In this document: positions 17,163 to 24,493 of the stretch, piece by piece | How the letters are laid out: every line of letters starts with the position of its first letter | How positions within the stretch are numbered: position 1 is the first letter of the stretch | NCBI GenBank assembly: GCA_964022115.1 | Contig: CAXIBC010000001.1 | Location: 33,886-97,885, forward strand | From: Oleispira sp964022115 | Lineage (GTDB): Bacteria; Pseudomonadota; Gammaproteobacteria; Pseudomonadales; Oceanobacteraceae | DNA length: 64,000 bases | Direction: 5' to 3' | Made by a program: the position numbers and the translations under genes | The notes under the pieces: generated by a model | Seen by the model: only the letters and a program-made list of their open reading frames with translations | Told to the model about the DNA's origin: nothing | Databases searched by the model: none

Positions 17163-18167
17163 CGGCCCGTTCATTCCTTGATTACCCGCTTCAATGAAAC
17201 TTTCTAACATAATGCCGGAAATACCCTTATTGCCTGCCTTACGCTGCTCAACAACCTGAGTCGCAATTGCCAGCTGACGCTCATGCTGCTTTTCTGCATT
17301 GGCATGACTGCAATCCACAATGACCTTAGCGTGAATATCATTCTTGGTCTTGGCTTGAATTAATTGCTTTAACGTTTCTTCAATACTTTTCGCATCATAG
17401 TTAGTTAGGTTGCGCCCCCCGCGTAACACCACATGCGTATCAGAATTTCCAGGCGTATTTAACATAGCAATATTGCCATCGACATCCATGCCCAAACAGT
17501 GATGGCTACGACTGGCCGAAACCATTGCATTCACCGCAGTATCAACTGAACCATCGGTCCCGTTTTTAATGCCTACTGGCATAGAAAGATGGCTAATCAT
17601 TTCGCGATGAATTTGCGATTCCGCCGTGCGCGCGCCAATCGCCGTCCAGCTAATTAGATCTTCCAAGTACATCATGGTCATAGGGTTTAAGGCTTCCGTC
17701 GCTAATGGCAAGCCCATTTCCACCAGCTGCAATAATAAGCTACGTGAAACTTCTAAACCTTTATTAATGTCCCCAGCCCCATCATGGCTTGAATCACGAT
17801 CGGGATCATAAGCAAGACCCTTCCAGCCCGTTGTTGTTCTTGGTTTCTCGACGTAGGCCCGCATCACGATCAATAATCGGTCACTGAGTTTTTCATTCAG
17901 TGCAACTAAACGGCGGCCATAATCCAACGCGGCCTCCGGGTCATGCAGCGAACAAGGGCCAGTAATCACTAATAAGCGATCATCTTTACCCTGCAATAGC
18001 TGACGAATCTGCTGGCGCTGCTGATCAACCTGCAATTGTAATTCATCCGCTAGGGGTAAAGCCTGCTTCAACGCCCGAGGACTCGGTAAAGGCCTTACTC
18101 CTGCTAATTGTGTCTCTTCAGTAGTTGATTGCTCTGTTGGCGCTTTTATCTTTGTGATGGTGCTCAT
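17061..18167 (-). CDS. 3-deoxy-7-phosphoheptulonate (DAHP) synthase, class I
   Basis: The enzyme condenses phosphoenolpyruvate with erythrose 4-phosphate, the first step of aromatic amino-acid synthesis. The 368-residue sequence has the class I (AroF/G/H) signatures ITGPCSLHDPEAALDYG, MRAYVEKPRTTTGWKG, GIKNGTDGS, LRGG, VIVDCSHANAEK and GIMLESFIEAG. It is slightly longer at the N-terminus than E. coli AroG. A strong AGGAGAG ribosome site precedes the ATG. Upstream lie a terminator, a competing hairpin and an aromatic-rich leader peptide, so expression is probably attenuated by the supply of charged aromatic tRNAs. Which aromatic amino acid inhibits the enzyme cannot be told from the sequence. 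Confidence 0.93.
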   Translation of the reverse strand: MSTITKIKAPTEQSTTEETQLAGVRPLPSPRALKQALPLADELQLQVDQQRQQIRQLLQGKDDRLLVITGPCSLHDPEAALDYGRRLVALNEKLSDRLLIVMRAYVEKPRTTTGWKGLAYDPDRDSSHDGAGDINKGLEVSRSLLLQLVEMGLPLATEALNPMTMMYLEDLISWTAIGARTAESQIHREMISHLSMPVGIKNGTDGSVDTAVNAMVSASRSHHCLGMDVDGNIAMLNTPGNSDTHVVLRGGRNLTNYDAKSIEETLKQLIQAKTKNDIHAKVIVDCSHANAEKQHERQLAIATQVVEQRKAGNKGISGIMLESFIEAGNQGMNGPNNQGLEYGLSITDPCISWKQTEELLYVLHQLLN

Positions 18168-18230
18168 GTCTCTCTCCTAAAATCATCCCCCGATGCTGTT
18201 ATATGTCTGTTAAAAATTAATGAGAGGCAT

Positions 18231-18277
18231 AAAAAAACCCCGACCAGCGAGCTGCTAATCGGGGTTCTTTAGCAGCT
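18231..18277 (-). terminator. Attenuator: terminator and competing antiterminator before DAHP synthase
   Basis: On the minus strand ACCCCGA pairs with TCGGGGT (18259-18265 with 18237-18243). An inner CAGC/GCTG stem lies between them and a run of seven T follows (18237-18231), forming a strong intrinsic terminator. A perfect 9-bp alternative stem pairs 18269-18277 with 18250-18258 (AGCTGCTAA / TTAGCAGCT). It uses bases of the terminator's inner stem, so the two structures exclude each other. This is the layout of an amino-acid attenuator. Confidence 0.8.
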
Positions 18278-18319
18278 GGCTGAAATGCCAGGCTGCCTAT
18301 GAATTTGATGTTACTAAGT

Positions 18320-18499
18320 TCAAGTGCGACCCGGCGTGAAGCTAAAATAGCCCCAGAAATACTCGGCAAAGCACCAATACTGTTTGGATAAAGTTTTTAA
18401 ACCCTGGGCCTCTAAAGCAGACACACACACAGCCCCTGTGCTGCTAGAAGCAGTACAGGTAAGGAATGTCAGTTGAGTCACAGCTTTTAAAATGTTCAT
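18320..18499 (-). CDS. Aromatic-rich leader peptide, 59 aa
   Basis: A 59-codon reading frame from an ATG at 18499 to a TGA at 18320 precedes the attenuator hairpins. Its C-terminal third reads QYWCFAEYFWGYFSF, with 10 aromatic residues (4 Phe, 3 Tyr, 2 Trp plus a further Phe) in a short run. The rest is ordinary. Ribosome stalling at these codons when Phe, Tyr or Trp tRNAs are uncharged would favour the 9-bp antiterminator and allow DAHP synthase transcription. The ribosome site (GAAAG) is weak, and an earlier ATG-ATG pair at 18510-18505 is out of this frame. The role is inferred from position and composition. Confidence 0.75.
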   Translation of the reverse strand: MNILKAVTQLTFLTCTASSSTGAVCVSALEAQGLKTLSKQYWCFAEYFWGYFSFTPGRT

Positions 18500-18660
18500 G
18501 CTTTCATCATAACTGAGTATTTTGAAATTGCAAAGGCAGTATCAATCACTCACAATATCTGCCCAAATGGTCAGCTATTATCGAGTGAGTAATTCACCTA
18601 TAATTAGGTCATCATCATACACTCTGAATTATTCCAATAACCTAGCTTGAGAGAAGCCCA

Positions 18661-19584
18661 ATGACTTACCCACGCGATATGCTGGGCTACGGCCAGCATA
18701 GCCTAGACCCACAATGGCCGAACAAAGCCAAGATAGCCTTACAGTTTGTAATCAACTACGAAGAAGGTGGCGAGAACTGTATCTTACATGGTGATAAAGC
18801 CTCGGAAGCCTTCTTATCCGAGATCGTAGGTGCCCCCGCCCTTGAAGGCGTGCGCAATATGAACATGGAATCCATCTATGAATATGGCGCTCGCGCTGGC
18901 TTTTGGCGCTTACATCGCATGTTCACCGAGCGTGATATGCCAGTCACGGTTTATGGTGTAGCCACCGCCTTACAGCGTAACCCAGAGATTGTAGAAGCGA
19001 TGAATAGCGCCGATTGGGAAATCGCCTCTCACGGTTTGAAGTGGATCGATTACCAGTATGTGGATAAAGACGTCGAGCGTGAGCACATTGCCGAAGCGAT
19101 TCGCATTCATACCGAAGTCACAGGTAAGCGCCCACAAGGTTGGTATACCGGCCGCATGAGCCCAAATACCCGTGATCTCGTCGCCGAAGCTGGGGGCTTC
19201 GCTTATGACGCGGATTCGTATGCCGATGATCTTCCTTACTGGAACTATGATTACCAGCAGCCCCATTTAATCATCCCCTATACCCTCGATAGTAATGACA
19301 TGCGTTTTGCGACTAACCAAGGTTTCAATTGTGGTGATCAGTTTTTTAGCTACTTAAAAGATTCGTTTGACGTATTGTACGCCGAAGGTACTGGCACAGA
19401 GAAAAACCCGGCGGCCCCTAAAATGTTAAGCATTGGCTTACACTGCCGCTTAGTCGGCCGCCCTGGCCGCGCTGCTGCACTGGCTCGCTTCTTAGATTAC
19501 GTGCAAGGCCACGAAGACGTTTGGGTCACTCGTCGTATCGATATTGCTAATCACTGGCGGGCAATACATCCACCAAAAGCCTAA
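18661..19584 (+). CDS. puuE: PuuE-type allantoinase / polysaccharide deacetylase-family protein
   Basis: The 307-residue protein matches the cofactor-independent allantoinase PuuE of Pseudomonas, a member of the NodB deacetylase fold that hydrolyses allantoin to allantoate. Matching blocks are YPRDMLGYG, FVINYEEGGENCILHGD, MESIYEYGARAGFWRL, WEIASHG, GWYTGRMSPNTR and YDADSYADDLPYW. No other purine-degradation gene (uricase, allantoicase, transthyretin-like hydrolase) is in the window, so the substrate should be treated as likely but not certain. It is divergent from the aromatic leader. A TATAAT at 18599-18604 may be its -10 element, although the -35 is weak. Confidence 0.82.
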   Translation: MTYPRDMLGYGQHSLDPQWPNKAKIALQFVINYEEGGENCILHGDKASEAFLSEIVGAPALEGVRNMNMESIYEYGARAGFWRLHRMFTERDMPVTVYGVATALQRNPEIVEAMNSADWEIASHGLKWIDYQYVDKDVEREHIAEAIRIHTEVTGKRPQGWYTGRMSPNTRDLVAEAGGFAYDADSYADDLPYWNYDYQQPHLIIPYTLDSNDMRFATNQGFNCGDQFFSYLKDSFDVLYAEGTGTEKNPAAPKMLSIGLHCRLVGRPGRAAALARFLDYVQGHEDVWVTRRIDIANHWRAIHPPKA

Positions 19585-19713
19585 CAATTACGCACGTTTC
19601 TATACCCAGCTAGACTAGCCTCGACTAGCCTAGCTTTGTCCAATTCTCTTTTCTCAAGGTTCGAATTCAAAATAGAACTTACCAAACTCGACGCTCTTTA
19701 TTGATTCTTCTAT

Positions 19714-19728
19714 TGTTATATTATAACA
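19714..19728. promoter_or_regulatory. Zur-type zinc-repressor operator
   Basis: A perfect 15-bp palindrome, TGTTATATTATAACA, centred on 19721, closely matches the core of the gammaproteobacterial Zur box. It overlaps the likely -10 region of a promoter whose -35 could be TTGATT at 19701-19706. It lies 27 bases before the start of a CobW-family GTPase gene, itself followed by a ZnuD-like receptor, which supports zinc-responsive control. Confidence 0.75.
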
Positions 19729-19754
19729 TTCCATATTATCAATAAGGAATGAAC

Positions 19755-20957
19755 ATGAATAAAGACGATCAACGCTTACCAGTAACGGTTTTATCTGGCT
19801 TTTTAGGGGCTGGAAAAACAACCTTACTAAACAATATTCTTAACAATCGCGAACAGCGTCGTATCGCTGTCATTGTTAACGATATGAGTGAAATTAATAT
19901 TGATGCAAGCCAGATTAAAAATTCAGTCAGCCTCAGTCGCACGGAAGAAAAGCTGGTAGAAATGAGTAATGGCTGCATTTGCTGCACCTTACGCGAAGAC
20001 CTGCTAGAAGAAGTGACCAAGATGGCTAAAGAAGAACGATTCGATTATTTGGTGATTGAGTCGACGGGAATTTCGGAGCCTTTACCGGTCGCCGAAACCT
20101 TCACGTTTGAAGATGATCAGGGGATCAGTCTTACTGACCTAGTGCGCCTTGATACTATGGTAACTATGGTTGATGCCTTTAATTTTCTGAATGATTTTCA
20201 TCAAGCCAAGCAACTGCTAGAAACTGACGAATCATTAGGAGAAGACGATCAACGTAACGTAGCCGATTTGTTGGTCGACCAAATTGAGTTCTGCGATAAA
20301 TTAATTATTAGTAAATCCGATTTAATTAGCAGCGAACAGCTTGTCGAGCTGCAAGGGATTTTAACTAGCCTGAACCCAGTCGCAGAACAAATTATTGCTG
20401 ATCACGGCCAAGTGCCGTTAGAGCGACTCTTAAATACCCATTCTTTTAGCTTCGAGCGCGCGAAACAAGATCCTGGCTGGTTGAAAGAAATGCGTGGTGA
20501 ACATATACCAGAAACAGAAGAATACGGTATCAGCAGCTTTAGCTATCAAGCAAGGCGTCCTTTTCATCCACAAAAATTTTTTGATTTTCTATATCAAGAT
20601 TGGCCCCAAGGTAAGCTCATTCGTTCTAAAGGTTATTTTTGGCTAGCAAGCCGTCCACAATTTGCGGGGAATTGGCATCAAGCGGGAGGCATTGCTCATC
20701 ATGGCCCCGCAGGCATGTTTTGGAAAGCCGTACCTGAGGATCAGTGGCCACAAGATGAGGAATCCTTGTCTTATATAGAGTCGTTATGGCAAGAGCCCTT
20801 TGGTGATATGCGCCAAGAACTGGTTTTCATTGGTCAGCACATAGATGTAGCCGCCATGCGGAAGTCGTTGGATGAATGCTTATTAAGCGAAGAGGAAGTC
20901 TTAAAAGGGCAATCATCATGGCTGCAGTTGGATGATCCTTTTCCGGCTTGGCAATAA
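19755..20957 (+). CDS. CobW/G3E-family GTPase, zinc metallochaperone (ZigA/ZNG1-like)
   Basis: G3E GTPases of this group are made under zinc limitation and deliver zinc to client enzymes. The 400-residue protein has a Walker A (SGFLGAGKTTLL, about residues 14-25), the metal-binding CxCC motif in NGCICCTLRED (Cys74, Cys76, Cys77), ESTGISEP, a TKSD-like SKSD motif, and a C-terminal CobW_C domain (RRPFHPQKFFDFL). The ATG at 19755 is chosen because AAGGA lies six bases upstream; an ATG at 19749 is too close to it. A Zur-type palindrome lies just upstream, and the next gene is a ZnuD-like receptor 38 bases away. Confidence 0.9.
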   Translation: MNKDDQRLPVTVLSGFLGAGKTTLLNNILNNREQRRIAVIVNDMSEINIDASQIKNSVSLSRTEEKLVEMSNGCICCTLREDLLEEVTKMAKEERFDYLVIESTGISEPLPVAETFTFEDDQGISLTDLVRLDTMVTMVDAFNFLNDFHQAKQLLETDESLGEDDQRNVADLLVDQIEFCDKLIISKSDLISSEQLVELQGILTSLNPVAEQIIADHGQVPLERLLNTHSFSFERAKQDPGWLKEMRGEHIPETEEYGISSFSYQARRPFHPQKFFDFLYQDWPQGKLIRSKGYFWLASRPQFAGNWHQAGGIAHHGPAGMFWKAVPEDQWPQDEESLSYIESLWQEPFGDMRQELVFIGQHIDVAAMRKSLDECLLSEEEVLKGQSSWLQLDDPFPAWQ

Positions 20958-20995
20958 GCAATATTTTATCCGCTTTAATTTGAGCACTAAGTGTT

Positions 20996-23050
20996 ATGCT
21001 ATATCATTTTATTCCATTAGTCTTATTGATCCCGATTGCCCATGCAACCGAGCTGGATACCGTCGTCGTCAAATCGACGCATCAGTCATCGATGCGCAAT
21101 ATCGTGCAACCTGTCTTGGTTGTCGATGAAGAGGCGCTAAAAAAAAGCCAAGCCAAATCATTAGGCGAATTATTGGCGCAGCAACCAGGTATTAGTAACG
21201 CTGCTTTTGGTCCTGGGGTTGGTCGCCCTGTGCTAAGGGGCTTATCTGGCAGCCGCGTTAAAACCCTAGTCAATGGCCAAGACAGCTCTGATTTGTCGGC
21301 GATGAGTTCTGACCACGCTCCTATGGTCGAAATAACCAACTCCGAGCAGGTCGAGGTTATATTAGGCCCGGCCACTGTGCTGTATGGCAGTGGGGCGATT
21401 GGCGGTATCGTCAATGTATTGGATCGCAGCATTCATCAATCTCCAGTTCACCAAGTACAAGGCAGTATAAAAGCTGGCATTAGTAGTAATGATCACGCGC
21501 AGGTTGTTGCTGCCGAAATAAATGCGGGTAATGGCCTTTGGGCAATGCACCTAAATGGTTTTAATAAATCTTCGAATGATTATCACAGCAGTAAAGGACG
21601 GGTAGAAAATAGTGATACTAAAAGCCAAGGTGGAGGCATTGGCATTAGTAGAACGTCTGATGAATACGGCTTTATTGGCATGAGCCTGCATGTTATTGAG
21701 CAAGATTATGCAGTGCCTAATCCAAACGATTCCGCAACGCGGGTGCGCCCCAAGCAAACCCGTGCGCAATTATCGTCTGCTTGGCTAAACCCTATCGCTG
21801 GCATTGATAGCTGGCAGACCCAAGTATCACATATCGATTATACCCACGATGAACTAACACTGCCCATGACCGAGGGCTTATTCGATAAAGAATCGTTTGA
21901 GATAAATTCGAAAGTACAGCATGCCAGTTTTGCCGGTTGGCAAGGAACAATCGGCATTCACTTCTCTCAACAACAAATAAAACTGTGCCATGACCACAGT
22001 GGTTGTTCACACATTCCCGCTTATAGTGATCAAAATTGGAAGGGCGAGCAAGGCAATTTATTTAGCCAAAAAGAAGGCTTTCTATTTGTCCATGATACGC
22101 CAATGCCCATTACTAAAAGTACTAACCTTGGCTACTTTCTAGTTGAAAATAAGCCTTGGAAAATTGATGGCTTTGGTGCCGGGCTATTTGAGCTAGGAGC
22201 CCGCATTGATACAAAAACTATTACTGCCGATCCGGTATCAATACAAGCTTCCTCTCGACGTTCACAAGAATACTATGAAGATAAATACTTTTTGCCGATG
22301 ACGTTTTCAGTCGCCAGTATCTGGAACATAACTAATAATCAAAATTTTTCGTTAAGCCTTTCCCGTGCGCAACGTGCACCCGATGCAGAAGAAATGTATT
22401 GGAATGGCGATCATCACGCGACCTTTTCTTATCAGTTAGACAATATCAACCTACACGAAGAAACGGCTTATACCGCCGACATTGTGTGGAATATTACAGG
22501 GGAAAATCATTTTATTCGTACGGCAGTCTATCACTACCTATTCAACGATTATATCTATAACGACCTAAAAAATACCACTGATCCATACCACGGACATGCG
22601 GTATATCGCCATGAGCAAAAAGATGCGCGCTTTGTTGGTTTTGAATTTAGCTGGGAACAGCAAATAACTAATACCCTATCAAGCGTCATTAATTTGGATT
22701 GTGTGCGAGCAGAATTATTAGCAGGCGAAGACAAGTACATTCCCCGCTTACCACCGGCGTCAGCTTCGTTAACGGTTAATTGGCAAAAAAATAATTGGTT
22801 ATTAGCGGCTGAAAATCACTGGCTCGCTGAGCAAGATCGAGTATCACGCAATGAAACTTCAACCTCGGGCTTTCAGCGCTTGGATTTGAAAGCGGATTAT
22901 AACACTCGTTTATTTAACAAAGAGCTAACCACTAGCCTAGCGATAAATAATGTATTTAACAGCGCTGGCACAAGTCACGTGTCTTACCTAAAAGAATTTG
23001 CCCCAAATACTGGCCGCAATATCCAATTGCAAACGCAATTATATTTTTAA
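20996..23050 (+). CDS. TonB-dependent outer-membrane receptor, ZnuD-like
   Basis: The 684-residue protein has a signal peptide cleaved after AHA (about residue 17), a TonB-box region (ELDTVVV), a plug domain (LGELLAQQPGISN, RPVLRGLSGSRVKTLVNG, SGAIGGIVNVLD) and a 22-strand-type barrel ending in the terminal phenylalanine LQTQLYF. A predicted surface loop contains CHDHSGCSHIP, a His/Cys-rich patch like the zinc-binding loop of ZnuD. The upstream Zur-type operator, the CobW GTPase and the His-rich downstream lipoprotein all point to zinc import across the outer membrane. Another metal is possible but less likely. Confidence 0.88.
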   Translation: MLYHFIPLVLLIPIAHATELDTVVVKSTHQSSMRNIVQPVLVVDEEALKKSQAKSLGELLAQQPGISNAAFGPGVGRPVLRGLSGSRVKTLVNGQDSSDLSAMSSDHAPMVEITNSEQVEVILGPATVLYGSGAIGGIVNVLDRSIHQSPVHQVQGSIKAGISSNDHAQVVAAEINAGNGLWAMHLNGFNKSSNDYHSSKGRVENSDTKSQGGGIGISRTSDEYGFIGMSLHVIEQDYAVPNPNDSATRVRPKQTRAQLSSAWLNPIAGIDSWQTQVSHIDYTHDELTLPMTEGLFDKESFEINSKVQHASFAGWQGTIGIHFSQQQIKLCHDHSGCSHIPAYSDQNWKGEQGNLFSQKEGFLFVHDTPMPITKSTNLGYFLVENKPWKIDGFGAGLFELGARIDTKTITADPVSIQASSRRSQEYYEDKYFLPMTFSVASIWNITNNQNFSLSLSRAQRAPDAEEMYWNGDHHATFSYQLDNINLHEETAYTADIVWNITGENHFIRTAVYHYLFNDYIYNDLKNTTDPYHGHAVYRHEQKDARFVGFEFSWEQQITNTLSSVINLDCVRAELLAGEDKYIPRLPPASASLTVNWQKNNWLLAAENHWLAEQDRVSRNETSTSGFQRLDLKADYNTRLFNKELTTSLAINNVFNSAGTSHVSYLKEFAPNTGRNIQLQTQLYF

Positions 23051-23073
23051 TAAAAAACTTAAAAGGAAAAAAA

Positions 23074-24399
23074 ATGATCACAATGACTACAATTGTCGCT
23101 AAAAGAGCTATTCCATTACTGGCAATAAGCGCTCTTCTTGGCGGCTGTAAAGACGGCAATAATACATTCGATGCCCATCAAGCAGGTGAATTGGATATAG
23201 CGACATCAGGGCGTTTGGTTGTCAGTGCTGCTGAAAGTTCAGAACTGGCTATCTTCAGTGCTAACAATGGCAGTTTGCTTGAACGCTTTAGTTTAAATAA
23301 CCCTGCCAGTGGATTATATACCTCACCGCAATCACGCTTTGCTTTAGTCGCGCAGCGCGATCAAAACCAAGTGCAGATATTGGATGGAGGTATTTATCAA
23401 GAAGATCATGGCGATCATTTACATCCTTATGAAAAGGATGCAGAAATGTTGGTCCAGCCTTTAAACGGAGTACGTCCAACACACTATCGTGATAACGAAA
23501 CGCGTTCGGCATTTTTCTTTGATGGCGATAATGAAAATGCCTTGCTATCGAGCATTATCGATTTTAATGATGATGAAATATTAAATAATACTGTTCGCTC
23601 TTTAGAACTGAGTAATGCAATGCATGGTGTGGCAGAACCTCGAGGGGATTTTTTATTAGCAAGCTATCGTGCTGCTGAAGCTAGCAGCGTCTTGCCCGAT
23701 CAAGTTGAGTTGTTCAAGTTCGATAGCAATAGTGGTGAATACGATGTGGTAGAACGTTTTGAAGAGCGCTGCCCATCGCTGCACGGTGCATTTTCCACCG
23801 AAGATGCGAGTGTATTTGGCTGTTCTGATGGCGTATTAGTCATTCGTCAAAATGGCGAACTATTCAGCGCTGAGAAAATTACTAACCCTGCGGAAATGGC
23901 TGAGGGTGCTCGTATTGGTAGCTTCTCTGGTTTTGCCGATAGCAATGTATTAGCAGGCTGGGCACGCGGTAAATTGTATGCAATTGATCTCGACCATAAC
24001 ACAATTGAGCTTGTTGATTGGACTGGCGGAAGCGAAGCAGAATACAGCACAGCAAAAATGGATGACGAAGGTAATATTCTAATGGTTTTGAATAAAGCAG
24101 GTGGCCTGCATTTATTGGATGCTAAAGATAACTTTAAACACCTGATCGAAATTAAAGTATTAACGGCTTTGCCTGCCGTGGAAGGCCATGCCCGTATTAG
24201 TATTGCATCTAATAAATCGAATGAAGATGTTTATATCACGGATGCGGTTAACAACCAGCTAGTTGTAGTGAATCTGGAGCATCAAGAATTGGAAGCATCC
24301 ATTAGCCTACCTTTTACCCCTAAGCATGTCGCTTGGGTTGGTATAGCAGCTGATGGCCACGACCATGACAGCCATGCTAATGAGGGCCACGATCATTAA
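23074..24399 (+). CDS. His-rich periplasmic lipoprotein, AztD-like zinc chaperone
   Basis: The 441-residue product has a lipoprotein signal (LLGGCKD, Cys near residue 28), repeated beta-propeller-like segments, and two His/Asp-rich stretches: EDHGDHLHPYEKD in the first third and a C-terminal HDHDSHANEGHDH. AztD of the AztABCD zinc importer is a periplasmic beta-propeller with such His-rich metal sites, and this protein resembles it in fold pattern and length. It lies 23 bases after the ZnuD-like gene with an AAAGGA ribosome site, so it is probably the third gene of the zinc operon. No aztABC or znuABC gene is in the window. A zinc-binding role is inferred. Confidence 0.72.
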   Translation: MITMTTIVAKRAIPLLAISALLGGCKDGNNTFDAHQAGELDIATSGRLVVSAAESSELAIFSANNGSLLERFSLNNPASGLYTSPQSRFALVAQRDQNQVQILDGGIYQEDHGDHLHPYEKDAEMLVQPLNGVRPTHYRDNETRSAFFFDGDNENALLSSIIDFNDDEILNNTVRSLELSNAMHGVAEPRGDFLLASYRAAEASSVLPDQVELFKFDSNSGEYDVVERFEERCPSLHGAFSTEDASVFGCSDGVLVIRQNGELFSAEKITNPAEMAEGARIGSFSGFADSNVLAGWARGKLYAIDLDHNTIELVDWTGGSEAEYSTAKMDDEGNILMVLNKAGGLHLLDAKDNFKHLIEIKVLTALPAVEGHARISIASNKSNEDVYITDAVNNQLVVVNLEHQELEASISLPFTPKHVAWVGIAADGHDHDSHANEGHDH

Positions 24400-24455
24400 C
24401 GTTATTTAGCTTTCATTTATCCAAAGGCATGAGCTTTAAGCCGCTCTCACTAACT

Positions 24456-24486
24456 AAAGGCCCTAAATCTATTTAGGGCCTTTTTC
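24456..24486. terminator. Bidirectional rho-independent terminator
   Basis: A near-perfect 13-bp stem (AAAGGCCCTAAAT / ATTTAGGGCCTTT) with a tiny loop is followed by TTTTT on the plus strand and preceded by an A-rich side for the minus strand. It separates the zinc operon from the convergent fadH gene. Confidence 0.85.
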
Positions 24487-24493
24487 TAACTCA

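Noticed and set aside
18491..18530. TTGCAA with TATGAT 16 bases downstream on the minus strand as a promoter for the aromatic leader
   Set aside because: The -10 would lie directly before the leader ATG, so transcription would start at or after the start codon. The true promoter is probably further upstream and was not identified with confidence.
19609..19634. Imperfect palindrome with repeated GACTAGCCT after the puuE-like gene
   Set aside because: The stem is imperfect and is followed only by TTTG. It may be a weak terminator, but the evidence is too thin to list.
20932..21129. A 65-codon plus-strand frame overlapping the CobW and ZnuD-like genes
   Set aside because: It overlaps two well-supported genes in another frame, has no recognisable domain, and appears to be chance.
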